DNA of 43,344 nucleotides from Flavobacterium psychrophilum (GTDB lineage Bacteria > Bacteroidota > Bacteroidia > Flavobacteriales > Flavobacteriaceae), in the NCBI GenBank assembly GCA_943325515.2, contig CALPPS020000010.1, positions 1 through 43,344 of the forward strand, given 5' to 3'. Position numbers and translations under genes: made by a program. Under the pieces are notes generated by a model. The model was not told where the DNA came from. It saw nothing but the letters and a program-made list of their open reading frames with translations, and did no database searches. Below are positions 23,400 to 33,700 of the stretch, piece by piece (the stretch's first letter is position 1; each line of letters starts with the position of its first letter).

Positions 23400-24872
23400 T
23401 TATTTTGGGTTATTCAAATTACTGTTTTTCTTGCTGTACACAAAATAAATCACCAATCCGATGGCTAACCATGCAATAAGTCGTAACCAATTGGTCCAGC
23501 CTAATCCGTAAATCATGGCGAGGCAAACAAAAATACCTAATATTGGAACAAAAGGCACAAATGGTGTTTTGAATTCACGTTTCATATCAGGCTCTGTTTT
23601 ACGCAACACAATTACAGATATACAAACTAAGATAAAGGCGAAAAGTGTTCCGATACTGGTCATGTCTCCCACTATATCACCAGGTATAAAGGCTGCAAAA
23701 AGCCCAACAATAGCCAAAATTACTAGATTAGCTTTGTATGGCGTTTTAAATTTCGGGTGTAAATGGCTAAATGCTTTTGGCAGTAGACCATCTTTACCCA
23801 TGGCATAAAACACTCTTGATTGGCCTAATAACATTACTAAAATTACTGAGGAGAATCCAGCCAAAATAGCAACAGTTACGAACTGTGCCAACCATCCATA
23901 GCCCGGCATTGCTGATGTTATGGCATTCGCTACAGACGCTTCTTTCCCGCCGTTTCTGAAAAAATCTACGGATTCAAGACCGGTTAATACGTGCGCAAAA
24001 AGAATATACAAAATGGTACAAACCGCTAACGAGCCTAAAATTCCGATTGGCATATTGCGTTTAGGGTTTATAGTTTCTTGTGCTGCAGTACTCACAGCAT
24101 CAAAACCTATGAAGGCAAAGAAAACCGTTCCGGCTGCACCGAGTATTCCCATGATACCACCAAAATTATGGCCAACACCATGTTCATCAGTGAATATTGA
24201 AGTAGGGGGTATGTAAGGAGTATGGTTTTCAGGCTTGATAAAATGCCATCCGAAAATAATGATCATTACTACAATTGCTACTTTGGCAACAACGATAATC
24301 CCGTTTACAAAAGCGGATTCTTGTGTTCCTTTTATTAACAATAAACTTATTGCTGCAACGATAAAAAAGGCCGGTAAGTTAATTATTCCACTAACACCAT
24401 CTGCAGAATGTTGAAAAGGAGAATGACACCATTCATAAGGAATAGGATTGACATGGAGCACATTGACCAGCAGATTATTGAGATATTCACTCCAAGCTAT
24501 TCCAACGGTGGCGGCACCTACCGCATATTCTAAAATTAAATCCCAGCCAATAATCCAAGCCAAAAGTTCGCCCATGGTCGCATAGGTATAAGTATAAGCA
24601 CTACCAGAAATTGGAATAGATGAAGATAATTCAGCATAACAAAGCCCAGCTAAAGCACAACCAATTGCAGCAACTATAAAACCAATAGTTACCGAAGGAC
24701 CTGCATTTTGAGCCGCCGCCGTTGCGGTTCTAACAAATAATCCAGCTCCAATAATAGCTCCAATTCCTAGGGCAACAAGTGACCAAGCAGTTAAAGTTCT
24801 TTTTAATCCTTTTTCTGATTCTGACGCTTCAGCAAGAAGTAACGCCATAGGTTTTCTTTTCCAAATTGACAT
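23400..24872 (-). CDS. APC-superfamily amino-acid permease (CAT/YfnA-like)
   Basis: Inner-membrane transporter of 490 residues with about twelve or more hydrophobic segments. The first segment has the APC hallmark GIGAIIGAGLFV, and a central FFAFIGFDAVSTAAQE helix matches the cationic amino-acid transporter subgroup. Substrate cannot be read from the sequence; the neighbouring tryptophan and tyrosine degradation genes make aromatic or branched amino acids plausible, but members of this group often carry basic amino acids. It has its own promoter and terminator. Confidence 0.9.
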   Translation of the reverse strand: MSIWKRKPMALLLAEASESEKGLKRTLTAWSLVALGIGAIIGAGLFVRTATAAAQNAGPSVTIGFIVAAIGCALAGLCYAELSSSIPISGSAYTYTYATMGELLAWIIGWDLILEYAVGAATVGIAWSEYLNNLLVNVLHVNPIPYEWCHSPFQHSADGVSGIINLPAFFIVAAISLLLIKGTQESAFVNGIIVVAKVAIVVMIIIFGWHFIKPENHTPYIPPTSIFTDEHGVGHNFGGIMGILGAAGTVFFAFIGFDAVSTAAQETINPKRNMPIGILGSLAVCTILYILFAHVLTGLESVDFFRNGGKEASVANAITSAMPGYGWLAQFVTVAILAGFSSVILVMLLGQSRVFYAMGKDGLLPKAFSHLHPKFKTPYKANLVILAIVGLFAAFIPGDIVGDMTSIGTLFAFILVCISVIVLRKTEPDMKREFKTPFVPFVPILGIFVCLAMIYGLGWTNWLRLIAWLAIGLVIYFVYSKKNSNLNNPK

Positions 24873-24899
24873 AAATAGTTAGTTTAATTAATAGTTTTT

Positions 24900-24907
24900 C
24901 AAATATA
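24900..24907 (-). promoter_or_regulatory. Putative -7 element of the permease gene
   Basis: Minus-strand TATATTTG, 27 bases before the ATG at 24872; no clear TTG upstream. Confidence 0.45.
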
Positions 24908-24960
24908 GTTTATTGTTTCAGATAATTAAAAAAATATAATTTTTTGAATGTATTTTATAA

Positions 24961-27243
24961 TTAGAACCAAAATCCAATACTAAAATAAGTATAACCTTTT
25001 CTTTGTTCAGGCGACCAAGAATGTTTTATTTCAATAGGACCAATCACAGACTCTAATCCATATCCTATTGCGTATCCATTATATTTTGGTTTTGAAAACC
25101 AATTTCCACTTGAGAACAAATCATCTTGAACATTAGCATAATTTGCTGAAAAATTCACGTGGTTTTTTTTGTAAAATTCATAGTCAATTGTAAAACAAGA
25201 TTTAATAAAGCTATCTGCTGAAATACTTAAAAAATCATAACCATAAAAATGTTTGAAGTTGTTGATAGTATTAAAACCATATCCGCCAAGCACAAAATCA
25301 AAAAAATGAACACTGTCTTTACCAAAAGCTAATCCTGCATCAGTTTGTATTTTTAATGTCACTTTTTTATAAAATGTTTTGACTAATCCAATTTCCGCTT
25401 TTGCAATAGAATATCGGTTAAAGTCATTTGTATAGTCTGAAGAATAAAGATAAGATTGAACATCACCTGAAAAAAACCATCCTTTTTTTGGAAATAAATT
25501 ATTGTCAAAAGAGTCATATTTCAGGTAACCAAATACACTACCATATTTGCTGTTTTCAAATGTTGGAGAGATACTACCTAAATTTTCGGATTTAATTTTT
25601 AACTGTTTAAATTCTATTCCTGCTCCAATTAAAAATTTTTGAATAAAAACAGTCTGCAAATAAGCTTGATTAGTGAAATCTGAAAAATCGATATTAATAG
25701 TGTTCAATCCTAGTTGTGTTAAGATTTCACCATCCTTGAAATCGGTTGTGAGGTTTCTATTAAATTGATTAAATCTTGATTTCATACCAAAACTCCAATA
25801 AAAACCATTGTCTATATAATAGTCCAAATTATATCTAATATTATCGCCAAGGCCAATATCTAGTGAGACAACATCATTTTTAAAAAGTGATTTTTTTTGG
25901 GTTAAGTTTGCTAAGAGAGCGCTTTTATATAAACCATCATAATGTAATCCAAATTTCAAAAAGGTTTTGTTTGGATTTTCAGTAAGGTTTAATTTCAACT
26001 CATCAGCGTCTTGATAGCTTTTGAGTGTGTAATTTATTCTGCTAAAATTTTGAGTGGCATTGATATTATTAATTCCTGTTTTTAAATCTTCATAGGTGAT
26101 TTTATTGCCATTTACAAAACGAAGTTTTCCCAAAACATAGGCTCTAGTATAATTATCAATTTTATTAAGACTAATATTTTTTATAAGTAAAGTATCTTTT
26201 TTAACATTTAAATAATTTACTTTGTTTTCTATAGATGGCTTTGTAAGAAGTTTTAATTTTTCTAATTCTAGCATTGTCGCTTCTTCTCCTTTTTTTACAA
26301 TTTCTTGGCCTTCATTAAAAGAAATTACACCATAATTAGAGACGTCTGGTTTTATATAAATATCAGTTATCTTCTTTTTTTCATGCATACTTTTTATCAT
26401 ATCCAAATTCGTTATTTGAACTAAAATTCTTGTGGCATCATTAAGTGATTTTCTGTTTTTTAAATCATCTTGAACATCTACTCCGATAATGATATCAGCC
26501 CCCATATTTCTTACTTCTTCAACAGGATAATTGTTAACCACACCACCATCAATTAATAATCTTCCCTCAATTTCCACAGGAGAAAACAATGAAGGAAATG
26601 CTGAGCTAGCTAGCATTGCTTGAGCTAAATAACCACTTCGTAAAATAACAGGTTCACCATTTTCAATATCTGTGGCAACACATAAAAATGGTATTGGAAG
26701 TTTATCAAAATCTTTAATATACCTCACTTTGTGTGTCAATTTACTTAATAAACTATAATTATACATCCCTTTTGAAAGGGCAATAGGAATTCCAATTTTT
26801 AATTTATGAAATGGTAATGAAATGGCATATAATTCGTCATTTCGTTTTTCATAAAAACTTTTTGAAGAACGTGGAATATAATCTTGCAACAATTCGTCAA
26901 AATTAGTGTTGTAAAAAATAGAATCTATTTGTGTGGCACTATATCCAGAAGCATATAATCCACCAACTACAGCACCCATACTAGTTCCTCCTATATAGTC
27001 AATTTTAACGCCTGCTTTTTCAAGAGCTTTTAAAACACCAATATGAGCAAATCCTTTGGCGCCACCACCGCTGAGCACTAGACCAATTTTAGGACGGTTT
27101 GTTTTTTCTTGGGAATAGCAAGAATGAGTAAACAACAATAAAGCAATAGGCAATAGGCAATAGGCAATAGAAGATGAGGCAATAGCAACATAATGACTTT
27201 TGGCTAATGACTTTTGGCTAATGGCTAGTGGCACTTTATACAT
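24961..27243 (-). CDS. Patatin-like phospholipase with outer-membrane barrel
   Basis: A 760-residue exported protein. After an unusual signal peptide (cleavage near CYSQ) comes the patatin domain (about 50-250) with the SGGGAKG oxyanion loop, GTSMG with nucleophile Ser88, and DGG in LLIDGGVVNNYP. A POTRA-like segment (about 335-400) and a C-terminal Omp85-type barrel follow; the last residues end in Phe (YFSIGFWF), as in barrel proteins. The layout is that of PlpD-type autotransporters, which show lipase activity. The ATG lies directly after the uvrC stop (TAAATG). Its first 45 codons consist largely of short tandem repeats. Confidence 0.92.
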   Translation of the reverse strand: MYKVPLAISQKSLAKSHYVAIASSSIAYCLLPIALLLFTHSCYSQEKTNRPKIGLVLSGGGAKGFAHIGVLKALEKAGVKIDYIGGTSMGAVVGGLYASGYSATQIDSIFYNTNFDELLQDYIPRSSKSFYEKRNDELYAISLPFHKLKIGIPIALSKGMYNYSLLSKLTHKVRYIKDFDKLPIPFLCVATDIENGEPVILRSGYLAQAMLASSAFPSLFSPVEIEGRLLIDGGVVNNYPVEEVRNMGADIIIGVDVQDDLKNRKSLNDATRILVQITNLDMIKSMHEKKKITDIYIKPDVSNYGVISFNEGQEIVKKGEEATMLELEKLKLLTKPSIENKVNYLNVKKDTLLIKNISLNKIDNYTRAYVLGKLRFVNGNKITYEDLKTGINNINATQNFSRINYTLKSYQDADELKLNLTENPNKTFLKFGLHYDGLYKSALLANLTQKKSLFKNDVVSLDIGLGDNIRYNLDYYIDNGFYWSFGMKSRFNQFNRNLTTDFKDGEILTQLGLNTINIDFSDFTNQAYLQTVFIQKFLIGAGIEFKQLKIKSENLGSISPTFENSKYGSVFGYLKYDSFDNNLFPKKGWFFSGDVQSYLYSSDYTNDFNRYSIAKAEIGLVKTFYKKVTLKIQTDAGLAFGKDSVHFFDFVLGGYGFNTINNFKHFYGYDFLSISADSFIKSCFTIDYEFYKKNHVNFSANYANVQDDLFSSGNWFSKPKYNGYAIGYGLESVIGPIEIKHSWSPEQRKGYTYFSIGFWF
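27144..27170. repeat. Heptanucleotide tandem repeat in the signal-peptide coding region
   Basis: Just under four copies of CAATAGG (27144-27150, 27151-27157, 27158-27164, 27165-27170 partial). On the coding strand the units encode IAYCLLPIALL. Because seven is not a multiple of three, gain or loss of a unit shifts the reading frame. Confidence 0.85.
27191..27225. repeat. 14-base tandem repeat near the patatin start
   Basis: Two exact copies of TAATGACTTTTGGC (27191-27204, 27205-27218) plus a partial third, coding for the LAISQKSLAKSHY part of the N-terminus. A change in copy number would also shift the frame. Confidence 0.85.
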
Positions 27244-29043
27244 TTAGGAATTACTAATGTTGTAAAATTCGGAAATTTTTTTTGCTTTTGACACACCTAC
27301 AACGTCAGAAATTTCTTTTTCTGTCGCTAATTGTAATCTTTTAACACTTTTGAAGTGTTTTATTAAGGTTAACATAGTTTTTTCACCAATTCCTGGAATG
27401 GTTTCCATAGTAGTTTGCAAGGCTGTTTTACTTCGTTTATCTCTATGATGTGTAATTCCAAATCGGTGTGCTTCGTTGCGAAGGTGTTGTATGATTTTTA
27501 AAGTTTCCGATTTTTTATCTAAATATAATGGTACTGAATCACCCGGATAAAACAACTCTTCCAATCTCTTGGCTATGCCAATAATAGCAATTTTACCTCG
27601 TAAACCTAAATCATCAATACTTTTTAAAGCAGACGACAATTGTCCTTTTCCACCATCTATAATTATCAGTTGTGGTAATGGTTGATTTTCATCCAATAAT
27701 CGTTTGTATCTTCTATAAACTACTTCTTCCATAGAAGCAAAATCATTCGGCCCTTCTACAGTTTTGATATTAAAATGGCGATAGTCTTTCTTACTTGGTT
27801 TTCCGTCTTTAAAAACCACACAAGCCGAAACTGGATTTGTGCCTTGAATATTAGAATTATCAAAACATTCAATATGTCTTGGCTCTTCAGAAAGGCGTAA
27901 ATCTTTTTGCATCTGCGCCATTATTCTATTAGTGTGTCGCTCAGGATCAACAATTTGAATTTGTTTCAATTGTTCTAAGCGCTGGTATTTTGCATTGCGT
28001 TGTGACAGTTCTAGTATTTGTTTTTTATCACCAAGTTGAGGCACGGTAACTTTTATTGTATCGCCAAAATCTAAAGAGAATGGTAAAATAATTTCTTTGG
28101 TTATCAAGTTAAAACGCTCTCGAAGTTCTACAACGGCTAATTCTAATAGTTCTTCATCGGTTTCGTCCAATTTCTTTTTCAGTTCCAAAGTAAAAGAACG
28201 AATAATAGCACCATGAGAAATTTGAAGAAAATTAACATAGGCCATTGTTTCATCAGAAACGATTGAAAAAACATCTACATTGGATATTTTTGGATTTAAA
28301 ATCGTAGAACGTGATTGGTAATTTTCTAAAACTTCAATTTTTTCTTTGATTTTTTGTGCGGCTTCAAAGTTCATTTCTGTTGCCAATTCTTGCATGAGTT
28401 TTTTAAAATCGCGCATACTGTTTTTAAAGTTTCCTTTTAGAATTTCGCGAATGGCATCAACTTGTTTTTGGTAATTTTCTAGCGTTTCATATCCTTCACA
28501 TGGTCCTTTGCAGTTTCCAAGATGATACTCCAAACACACTTTATATTTATTCGATTTGATATTGGCTTCACTTAAATCATAGTTACAGGTTCGTAGTGGA
28601 TATAATTCTTTTATTAAATCCAAAATTGTATTGACCGTCTTAAAATTGGTGTAGGGGCCAAAATATTCTGAGCCATCTTTTACCATTCTTCTGGTGGGAA
28701 AAATGCGTGAAAATGGTTCTTTTTTGATGCATATCCAAGGATAGGTTTTATCATCCTTGAGCATTACATTATAGCGAGGTTGTAATTTTTTGATGAGGTT
28801 GTTTTCAAGCAACAAGGCATCGGCTTCCGAAGAAACGACAATGTGTTTTATTTCTATAATTTTTTTAACCAAGACATTAGTTTTGGCATTATCGTGAAGC
28901 TTGTTGAAATAGGAAGCAACTCTTTTTTTTAAGTTTTTAGCTTTGCCTACATAAAGTATTTTTCCTTCTTTGTCATAATACTGATATACGCCAGGATTAT
29001 TTGGCAAAGATTGTATTTGAAGTTCTAAAGTAGGAGTTGACAT
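27244..29043 (-). CDS. uvrC: UvrABC excinuclease subunit C
   Basis: Makes both incisions in nucleotide excision repair. The 599-residue protein has the GIY-YIG domain (GVYQYYDKEGKILYVGKAKN), a UVR motif (NFEAAQKIKEKIEVLE, about 205-220), the UvrC RNase-H-like domain (HIECFDNSNIQGT, then IIDGGKGQLSSAL) and tandem helix-hairpin-helix motifs (IPGIGEKTMLTLIKHF, then VVGVSKAKKI). Length is normal. Its start is divergent to the cyclo-ligase gene with overlapping promoters. Confidence 0.97.
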   Translation of the reverse strand: MSTPTLELQIQSLPNNPGVYQYYDKEGKILYVGKAKNLKKRVASYFNKLHDNAKTNVLVKKIIEIKHIVVSSEADALLLENNLIKKLQPRYNVMLKDDKTYPWICIKKEPFSRIFPTRRMVKDGSEYFGPYTNFKTVNTILDLIKELYPLRTCNYDLSEANIKSNKYKVCLEYHLGNCKGPCEGYETLENYQKQVDAIREILKGNFKNSMRDFKKLMQELATEMNFEAAQKIKEKIEVLENYQSRSTILNPKISNVDVFSIVSDETMAYVNFLQISHGAIIRSFTLELKKKLDETDEELLELAVVELRERFNLITKEIILPFSLDFGDTIKVTVPQLGDKKQILELSQRNAKYQRLEQLKQIQIVDPERHTNRIMAQMQKDLRLSEEPRHIECFDNSNIQGTNPVSACVVFKDGKPSKKDYRHFNIKTVEGPNDFASMEEVVYRRYKRLLDENQPLPQLIIIDGGKGQLSSALKSIDDLGLRGKIAIIGIAKRLEELFYPGDSVPLYLDKKSETLKIIQHLRNEAHRFGITHHRDKRSKTALQTTMETIPGIGEKTMLTLIKHFKSVKRLQLATEKEISDVVGVSKAKKISEFYNISNS

Positions 29044-29056
29044 TAAGAATTTTTGA

Positions 29057-29091
29057 TTGATTCCAAAGTTATAAAAATTAAAGTACTTTTG
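29057..29091 (+). promoter_or_regulatory. Promoter of the cyclo-ligase gene, possibly leaderless
   Basis: TACTTTTG at 29084-29091 with TTG at 29057-29059 (24-base spacer). Only four bases separate the -7 element from the ATG, so the mRNA could begin at or within a base or two of the start codon. Confidence 0.5.
29064..29071 (-). promoter_or_regulatory. Putative -7 element of uvrC
   Basis: Minus-strand TAACTTTG, 20 bases before the uvrC ATG, within the 52-base divergent gap. Confidence 0.5.
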
Positions 29092-29095
29092 AATT

Positions 29096-29686
29096 ATGAA
29101 TAAAAAGGACTTACGTAAAAAATATAAAGAATTACGTCAGCAACTTTCCGAAGCTGAAGTTGAAGATAAAAGCATGTCAATTGCTAACCGTTTGCTACAA
29201 TTGGATGTTATGCCTAACGGCAGACAAGTTTGGGATAATACTTATTTTCATTTGTATATTACTATTGAGGAGCATAAGGAAATAGATACTGAGTTTATTC
29301 TGCAAATTTTAGCGGGAAAGGATAAAGAAATTGTGGTAGCCAAAAGTAATTTCGAAACCCTAGAAATGACTAATTATTTATTGACAGAAAACACTAAATT
29401 TCAAAAAAATGGATATAATATATATGAACCATTAGACGGAATTGAAGTGCCCCATTCAAAAATTGATGTAGTTTTTGTTCCATTATTGGCTTATGATAAA
29501 AAAGGGAACAGAGTGGGCTATGGCAAAGGGTTTTATGATCACTTCCTTTCAAAATGCCGAGAAGATGTTGTCAAAATTGGTTTATCTTTTTTTGAGCCTG
29601 AAGAAGTTGTTGAAGATGTTAATGAAACCGATATTCTCCTGGATTATTGTGTAACGCCTACAACTGTGTATAACTTTCAACTATAG
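29096..29686 (+). CDS. 5-Formyltetrahydrofolate cyclo-ligase
   Basis: Converts 5-formyl-THF to 5,10-methenyl-THF with ATP, recycling folate. The 196-residue protein has the N-terminal KKDLRKKYKELRQQL and the C-terminal signature VFVPLLAYDKKGNRVGYGKG followed by FYD. It matches the YgfA/FAU1 family in length. Its 3' end overlaps the convergent lspA stop by six bases. Promoter elements lie immediately upstream of the ATG. Confidence 0.93.
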   Translation: MNKKDLRKKYKELRQQLSEAEVEDKSMSIANRLLQLDVMPNGRQVWDNTYFHLYITIEEHKEIDTEFILQILAGKDKEIVVAKSNFETLEMTNYLLTENTKFQKNGYNIYEPLDGIEVPHSKIDVVFVPLLAYDKKGNRVGYGKGFYDHFLSKCREDVVKIGLSFFEPEEVVEDVNETDILLDYCVTPTTVYNFQL

Positions 29687-30286
29687 TTTTTTAGTAAAAG
29701 CTTTTTTGTTAAACACAATTAAAATCCCTACTCCTGTTGAAATAGACATATCTGCAATGTTGAAAATAGCATTAAAAAATTTAAAAGTATGGCCACCCCA
29801 AATTGGCAACCATTTCGGGAAATTTCCTTCCAAAATGGGAAAATAAAGCATATCTACTACTCGTCCGTAAAACCATGTTCCATAAGGATTGTTTGAAAAA
29901 ATAGTTGATAAATGGCCATAACTGTCATCAAAAATTACTCCATAGAATACCGAGTCAATAATGTTTCCAACTGCACCAGCAAAAATTAGCGCAATAGCCA
30001 CCATTAAATAATTAGAACTTTGTTTTTTGCTAGAATCATATAACCAATATCCAATTCCAAATACAGCAAAAATCCTGAAAATAGTTAAAATTAATTTTCC
30101 ATACATTCCAGGGATTTTTGTTCCCCAAGCCATTCCTTCATTTTCAATTAGGAGTATTTTGAACCAATTTGCCACATCAACTTGACCCGCTTCACCATAA
30201 ATAAAATGGGTTTTAATATATATCTTGACGAATTGGTCAACCAATAAAATAATTGCGATGATTAAAATGGAATTTCGTAATGACAT
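29681..30286 (-). CDS. lspA: Lipoprotein signal peptidase (SPase II)
   Basis: Membrane aspartyl protease that cleaves prolipoproteins. The 201-residue protein has four hydrophobic helices, the DQFVKIYI N-terminal block, and the catalytic Asp pair in GNIIDSVFYG and FNIADMSISTG. The frame is open to 30358, but that extension covers a -7 element, so I chose the ATG at 30286. Upstream is the ileS-dksA operon, ended by a terminator, so lspA is likely driven by its own promoter. It is needed for the lipoproteins in this window. Confidence 0.95.
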   Translation of the reverse strand: MSLRNSILIIAIILLVDQFVKIYIKTHFIYGEAGQVDVANWFKILLIENEGMAWGTKIPGMYGKLILTIFRIFAVFGIGYWLYDSSKKQSSNYLMVAIALIFAGAVGNIIDSVFYGVIFDDSYGHLSTIFSNNPYGTWFYGRVVDMLYFPILEGNFPKWLPIWGGHTFKFFNAIFNIADMSISTGVGILIVFNKKAFTKKL

Positions 30287-30305
30287 CTTCAGGAAATTAA
30301 TGGCG

Positions 30306-30313
30306 CAAAAATA
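30306..30313 (-). promoter_or_regulatory. Putative -7 element of lspA
   Basis: Minus-strand TATTTTTG, 19 bases before the lspA ATG and just beyond the dksA terminator. Confidence 0.5.
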
Positions 30314-30325
30314 GACTTTTTTTCT

Positions 30326-30355
30326 AAAAAAAATAACGCTCCAATTTTGGAGCGT
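30326..30355 (-). terminator. Terminator after the DksA/TraR-like gene
   Basis: Perfect stem ACGCTCCAA/TTGGAGCGT with a minus-strand run of T. It separates ileS-dksA from lspA. Confidence 0.88.
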
Positions 30356-30380
30356 CAAATTTAATTTACGATTAAGCTTT

Positions 30381-30761
30381 TTATCGTTGCAAATTTTTTG
30401 CTTCGATACTCATGGTTGCATGAGGAACTATTTTCAATCTTTCTTTAGAAATAAGTTTTCCTGTTACTTTGCAAACACCATAAGTTTTGTTTTCTACACG
30501 GAAAAGAGCATTTTTTAAATCACGAATAAATTTTTCTTGACGAATTGCCAATTGAGAGTTGGCTTCTTTAGACATCGTTTCGCTACCTTCTTCAAATGCT
30601 TTAAACGTTGGCGATGTATCGTCAGTTCCATTGTTTAAGTCGTTCATGTAAGCGCTTTTAATTAATTCTAAATCGGATTTTGCTTTTTCAATTTTATTTA
30701 CAATAATTTCTTTGAACTCTGCTAAATCAGCATCTGAGTATCTCATTTTTTCTTCTACCAT
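30381..30761 (-). CDS. DksA/TraR-family protein with degenerate zinc finger
   Basis: A 126-residue coiled-coil protein of the DksA/TraR type, which binds RNA polymerase through its secondary channel. The long N-terminal helices (about 10-92) and the YGVCKVTGKLISKERLKIVP block identify the family. Of the four zinc Cys only Cys97 remains; the others are Thr100, Ser118 and Ala121 by alignment of the motif by eye. Bacteroidota relatives often show the same loss. The gene starts 12 bases after ileS and shares its transcript. Confidence 0.88.
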   Translation of the reverse strand: MVEEKMRYSDADLAEFKEIIVNKIEKAKSDLELIKSAYMNDLNNGTDDTSPTFKAFEEGSETMSKEANSQLAIRQEKFIRDLKNALFRVENKTYGVCKVTGKLISKERLKIVPHATMSIEAKNLQR

Positions 30762-30773
30762 AATCTTTCTTAA

Positions 30774-33700
30774 TTATTTAGAAATTAATATTCTTGTTTT
30801 TATCTCATCAAATTCTATCTCAGATCCATTTTTCAATTCATTTTCTAAAACTAAAGTTTCAGTTAGTGTTTCCGATTTGATATAGTTTTCGTTTTCTTTT
30901 ATAGCTTTTGCTAATGTATCATTATTTTGTATATAAACTTTAATTTTATCAGTCACATCAAATCCACTATCTTTTCTAAGGTTTTGAATTCTGTTAACTA
31001 ATTCTCTTGCAATTCCTTCATTTTTCAATTCATCTGTTAGTGTGATATCTAATGCAACAGTAATTCCATTTGCATTAGCTACTAGCCAACCTGGTATATC
31101 TTGAGAAGTAATTTCAACATCTTCGGATGTTAAAATTATACTTTTTCCTGAAATAACAAGCGTTAGTTCTCCTTTACTATCTAATTCGTTGATTTGTTCT
31201 GGTGTAAAACTTTGTATCTCTTTGGAAATCAACCCCATGTCTTTTCCAAATCGTGGCCCAAGCGCTTTGAAATTTGGCTTAATTTGCTTCACTAACACAC
31301 CCGATGCGTCATCTAAAAGTTCGATTTCTTTTACGTTTACTTCGGCTTTTATAAGGTCAGAAACCGCTTCGATTTCAGCTCTTTGATTCTCGTCAAGTAT
31401 TGGAATTAGTATCTTTTGTAAAGGTTGGCGTACTTTAATCATTTCCTTTTTTCGAAGCGATAAAACTAATGATGAAACCGTCTGTGCTTTCATCATTTTG
31501 CTCTCCAACGATTTATCAACAAAGTTTTCAACCGAAACCGGGAATTTTGCTAAATGAACACTAGTAAATTCCTCGTTATGAGTAGTGTTAACTAAATCTC
31601 GATATAATTTATCCATAAAGAAAGGAGCAATCGGAGCCGATAATTTGGCAACATTCAACAAACAAGTATAAAGCGTTTGATACGCTGCAATTTTATCTAT
31701 TCCGTATTCGCCTTTCCAGAATCTTCTTCTGCACAAACGAACATACCAATTACTCAAATTCTCCTGAACAAAATCAGAAATTGCACGAGCAGCTTTGGTA
31801 GGTTCGTAATCAGCATAAGCTTCATCAACCACTTTGATCAAAGTATGTAGTTCAGATAAAATCCAACGGTCAATTTCAGGTCGATCATCTAACGGAATTT
31901 CAGCTTCTGCATATTTGAATTCGTCTATATTAGCATATAAAGCAAAAAATGAGTAGGTATTATATAAAGTTCCAAAAAACTTACGACGCACTTCGGCAAT
32001 TCCCTCCAAATCAAATTTTAAATTATCCCAAGGATTAGCATTTGAAATCATATACCAGCGCGTTGCATCTGGACCATATTCTTCTAAAGTAGTAAATGGG
32101 TCAACTGCATTTCCGAGGCGTTTGGACATTTTTTGTCCGTTTTTGTCTAAAACTAATCCGTTTGATACTACGTTTTTATAGGCAATTTTATCAAAAACCA
32201 AGGTTCCAATAGCGTGTAATGTATAAAACCAACCCCGAGTTTGATCCACACCTTCCGCAATAAAATCGGCTGGGAAATCTTTGTTTTCGTCAATCTTGTC
32301 TTTATTTTCAAATGGATAATGCCATTGAGCATAAGGCATTGCTCCACTATCAAACCAAACGTCAATTAAATCACTTTCACGTTTCATCGGTTTTCCTGAA
32401 GCGGAAACTAACGTTATTTCGTCAACTACATTTTTATGTAAATCAACTAAATCATAATTAGCTTCATTCATATTTCCGATTTCAAAACCCTTAAAAGGAT
32501 TTGCTGTTTGAAAACCTGCTGCAATTGATTTTTCAATTTCTAAATACAACTCTTCGACTGAACCAATTAAGATTTCTTCGGTTCCGTCTTCGGTTCTCCA
32601 AATTGGCAATGGAATTCCCCAATAGCGAGAACGCGACAAGTTCCAATCGTTTGCATTTTTTAACCAATTTCCGAAACGACCTTCTCCAGTTGCTTTTGGT
32701 TTCCAGTTGATGGTTTCGTTTAAATCGAACATTCTGTCTTTGATTTCGGTTACTTTAATGAACCAAGAATCTAACGGATAATATAAAATGGGTTTGTCTG
32801 TTCTCCAACAATGTGGGTAACTATGAACGTATTTTTCTACTTTGAAAGCCTTGTTTTCTTCTTTTAATTGGATGGCAATTTCCACGTCAGTTGAGCGTTC
32901 TGGCGCTTCGCTATCATTATAATATTCGTTTTTAACGTATTTTCCAGATAAATTACCTAATCCTTCAATGAATTTACCTTGCAAATCAACCAAAGGAACT
33001 GAATTCCCGTTTTCGTCAAGAACCAACATTGGCGGTATTTCTGGAGAAGCTTCTTTGGCAACTTTGGCATCATCTGCTCCGAAAGTAGGTGCAGTGTGTA
33101 CAATCCCTGTTCCGTCTTCTGTGGTGACAAAATCTCCTGAAATTACTCTGAATGCATTTTCAGCATTTTCATACGGTAAAGCCAATTTCATTAATTGTTC
33201 GTATCGAATTCCAACTAAATCTGAACCTTTACATTCGGTAATAATTTTGTATGGGATATTTTTATCTCCTTCATTGAAATTCTCAAAATCATGAGCTTCA
33301 GTAGAAACAAAAAAACCTTTCCCGAATTGTTTTCCGACCAAGTTTTTAGCTAAAATTACTTTTGTTGGACGAAAGGTGTATTGATTGAAAGTTTCAACCA
33401 AAACATAGTCAATTTTTGGACCAACAGTCAAAGCAGTGTTTGATGGTAATGTCCAAGGCGTTGTTGTCCAAGCTAAAATGTAAACCTCTCCAAAACCTTG
33501 AAGAAAGCTAGGTAACGTTTCTACTTTTGTTTTAAACTGCGCCACGACCGTTGTATCGGTTACATCTCTATAACTTCCTGGTTGGTTTACTTCATGAGAT
33601 GATAATCCTGTGCCCGCTTTTGGCGAATACGGTTGAATGGTGTAACCTTTGTATAGTAAACCTTTGTTATAAATTTGTTTTAACAACCACCAAACGCTTT

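Noticed and set aside
27144..27225. CRISPR-like array
   Set aside because: Units are 7 and 14 bases in direct tandem without spacers, inside a coding sequence.
30287..30358. Longer lspA start
   Set aside because: The extension covers a -7 element and part of the terminator region; signal peptidases II begin near the first membrane helix.
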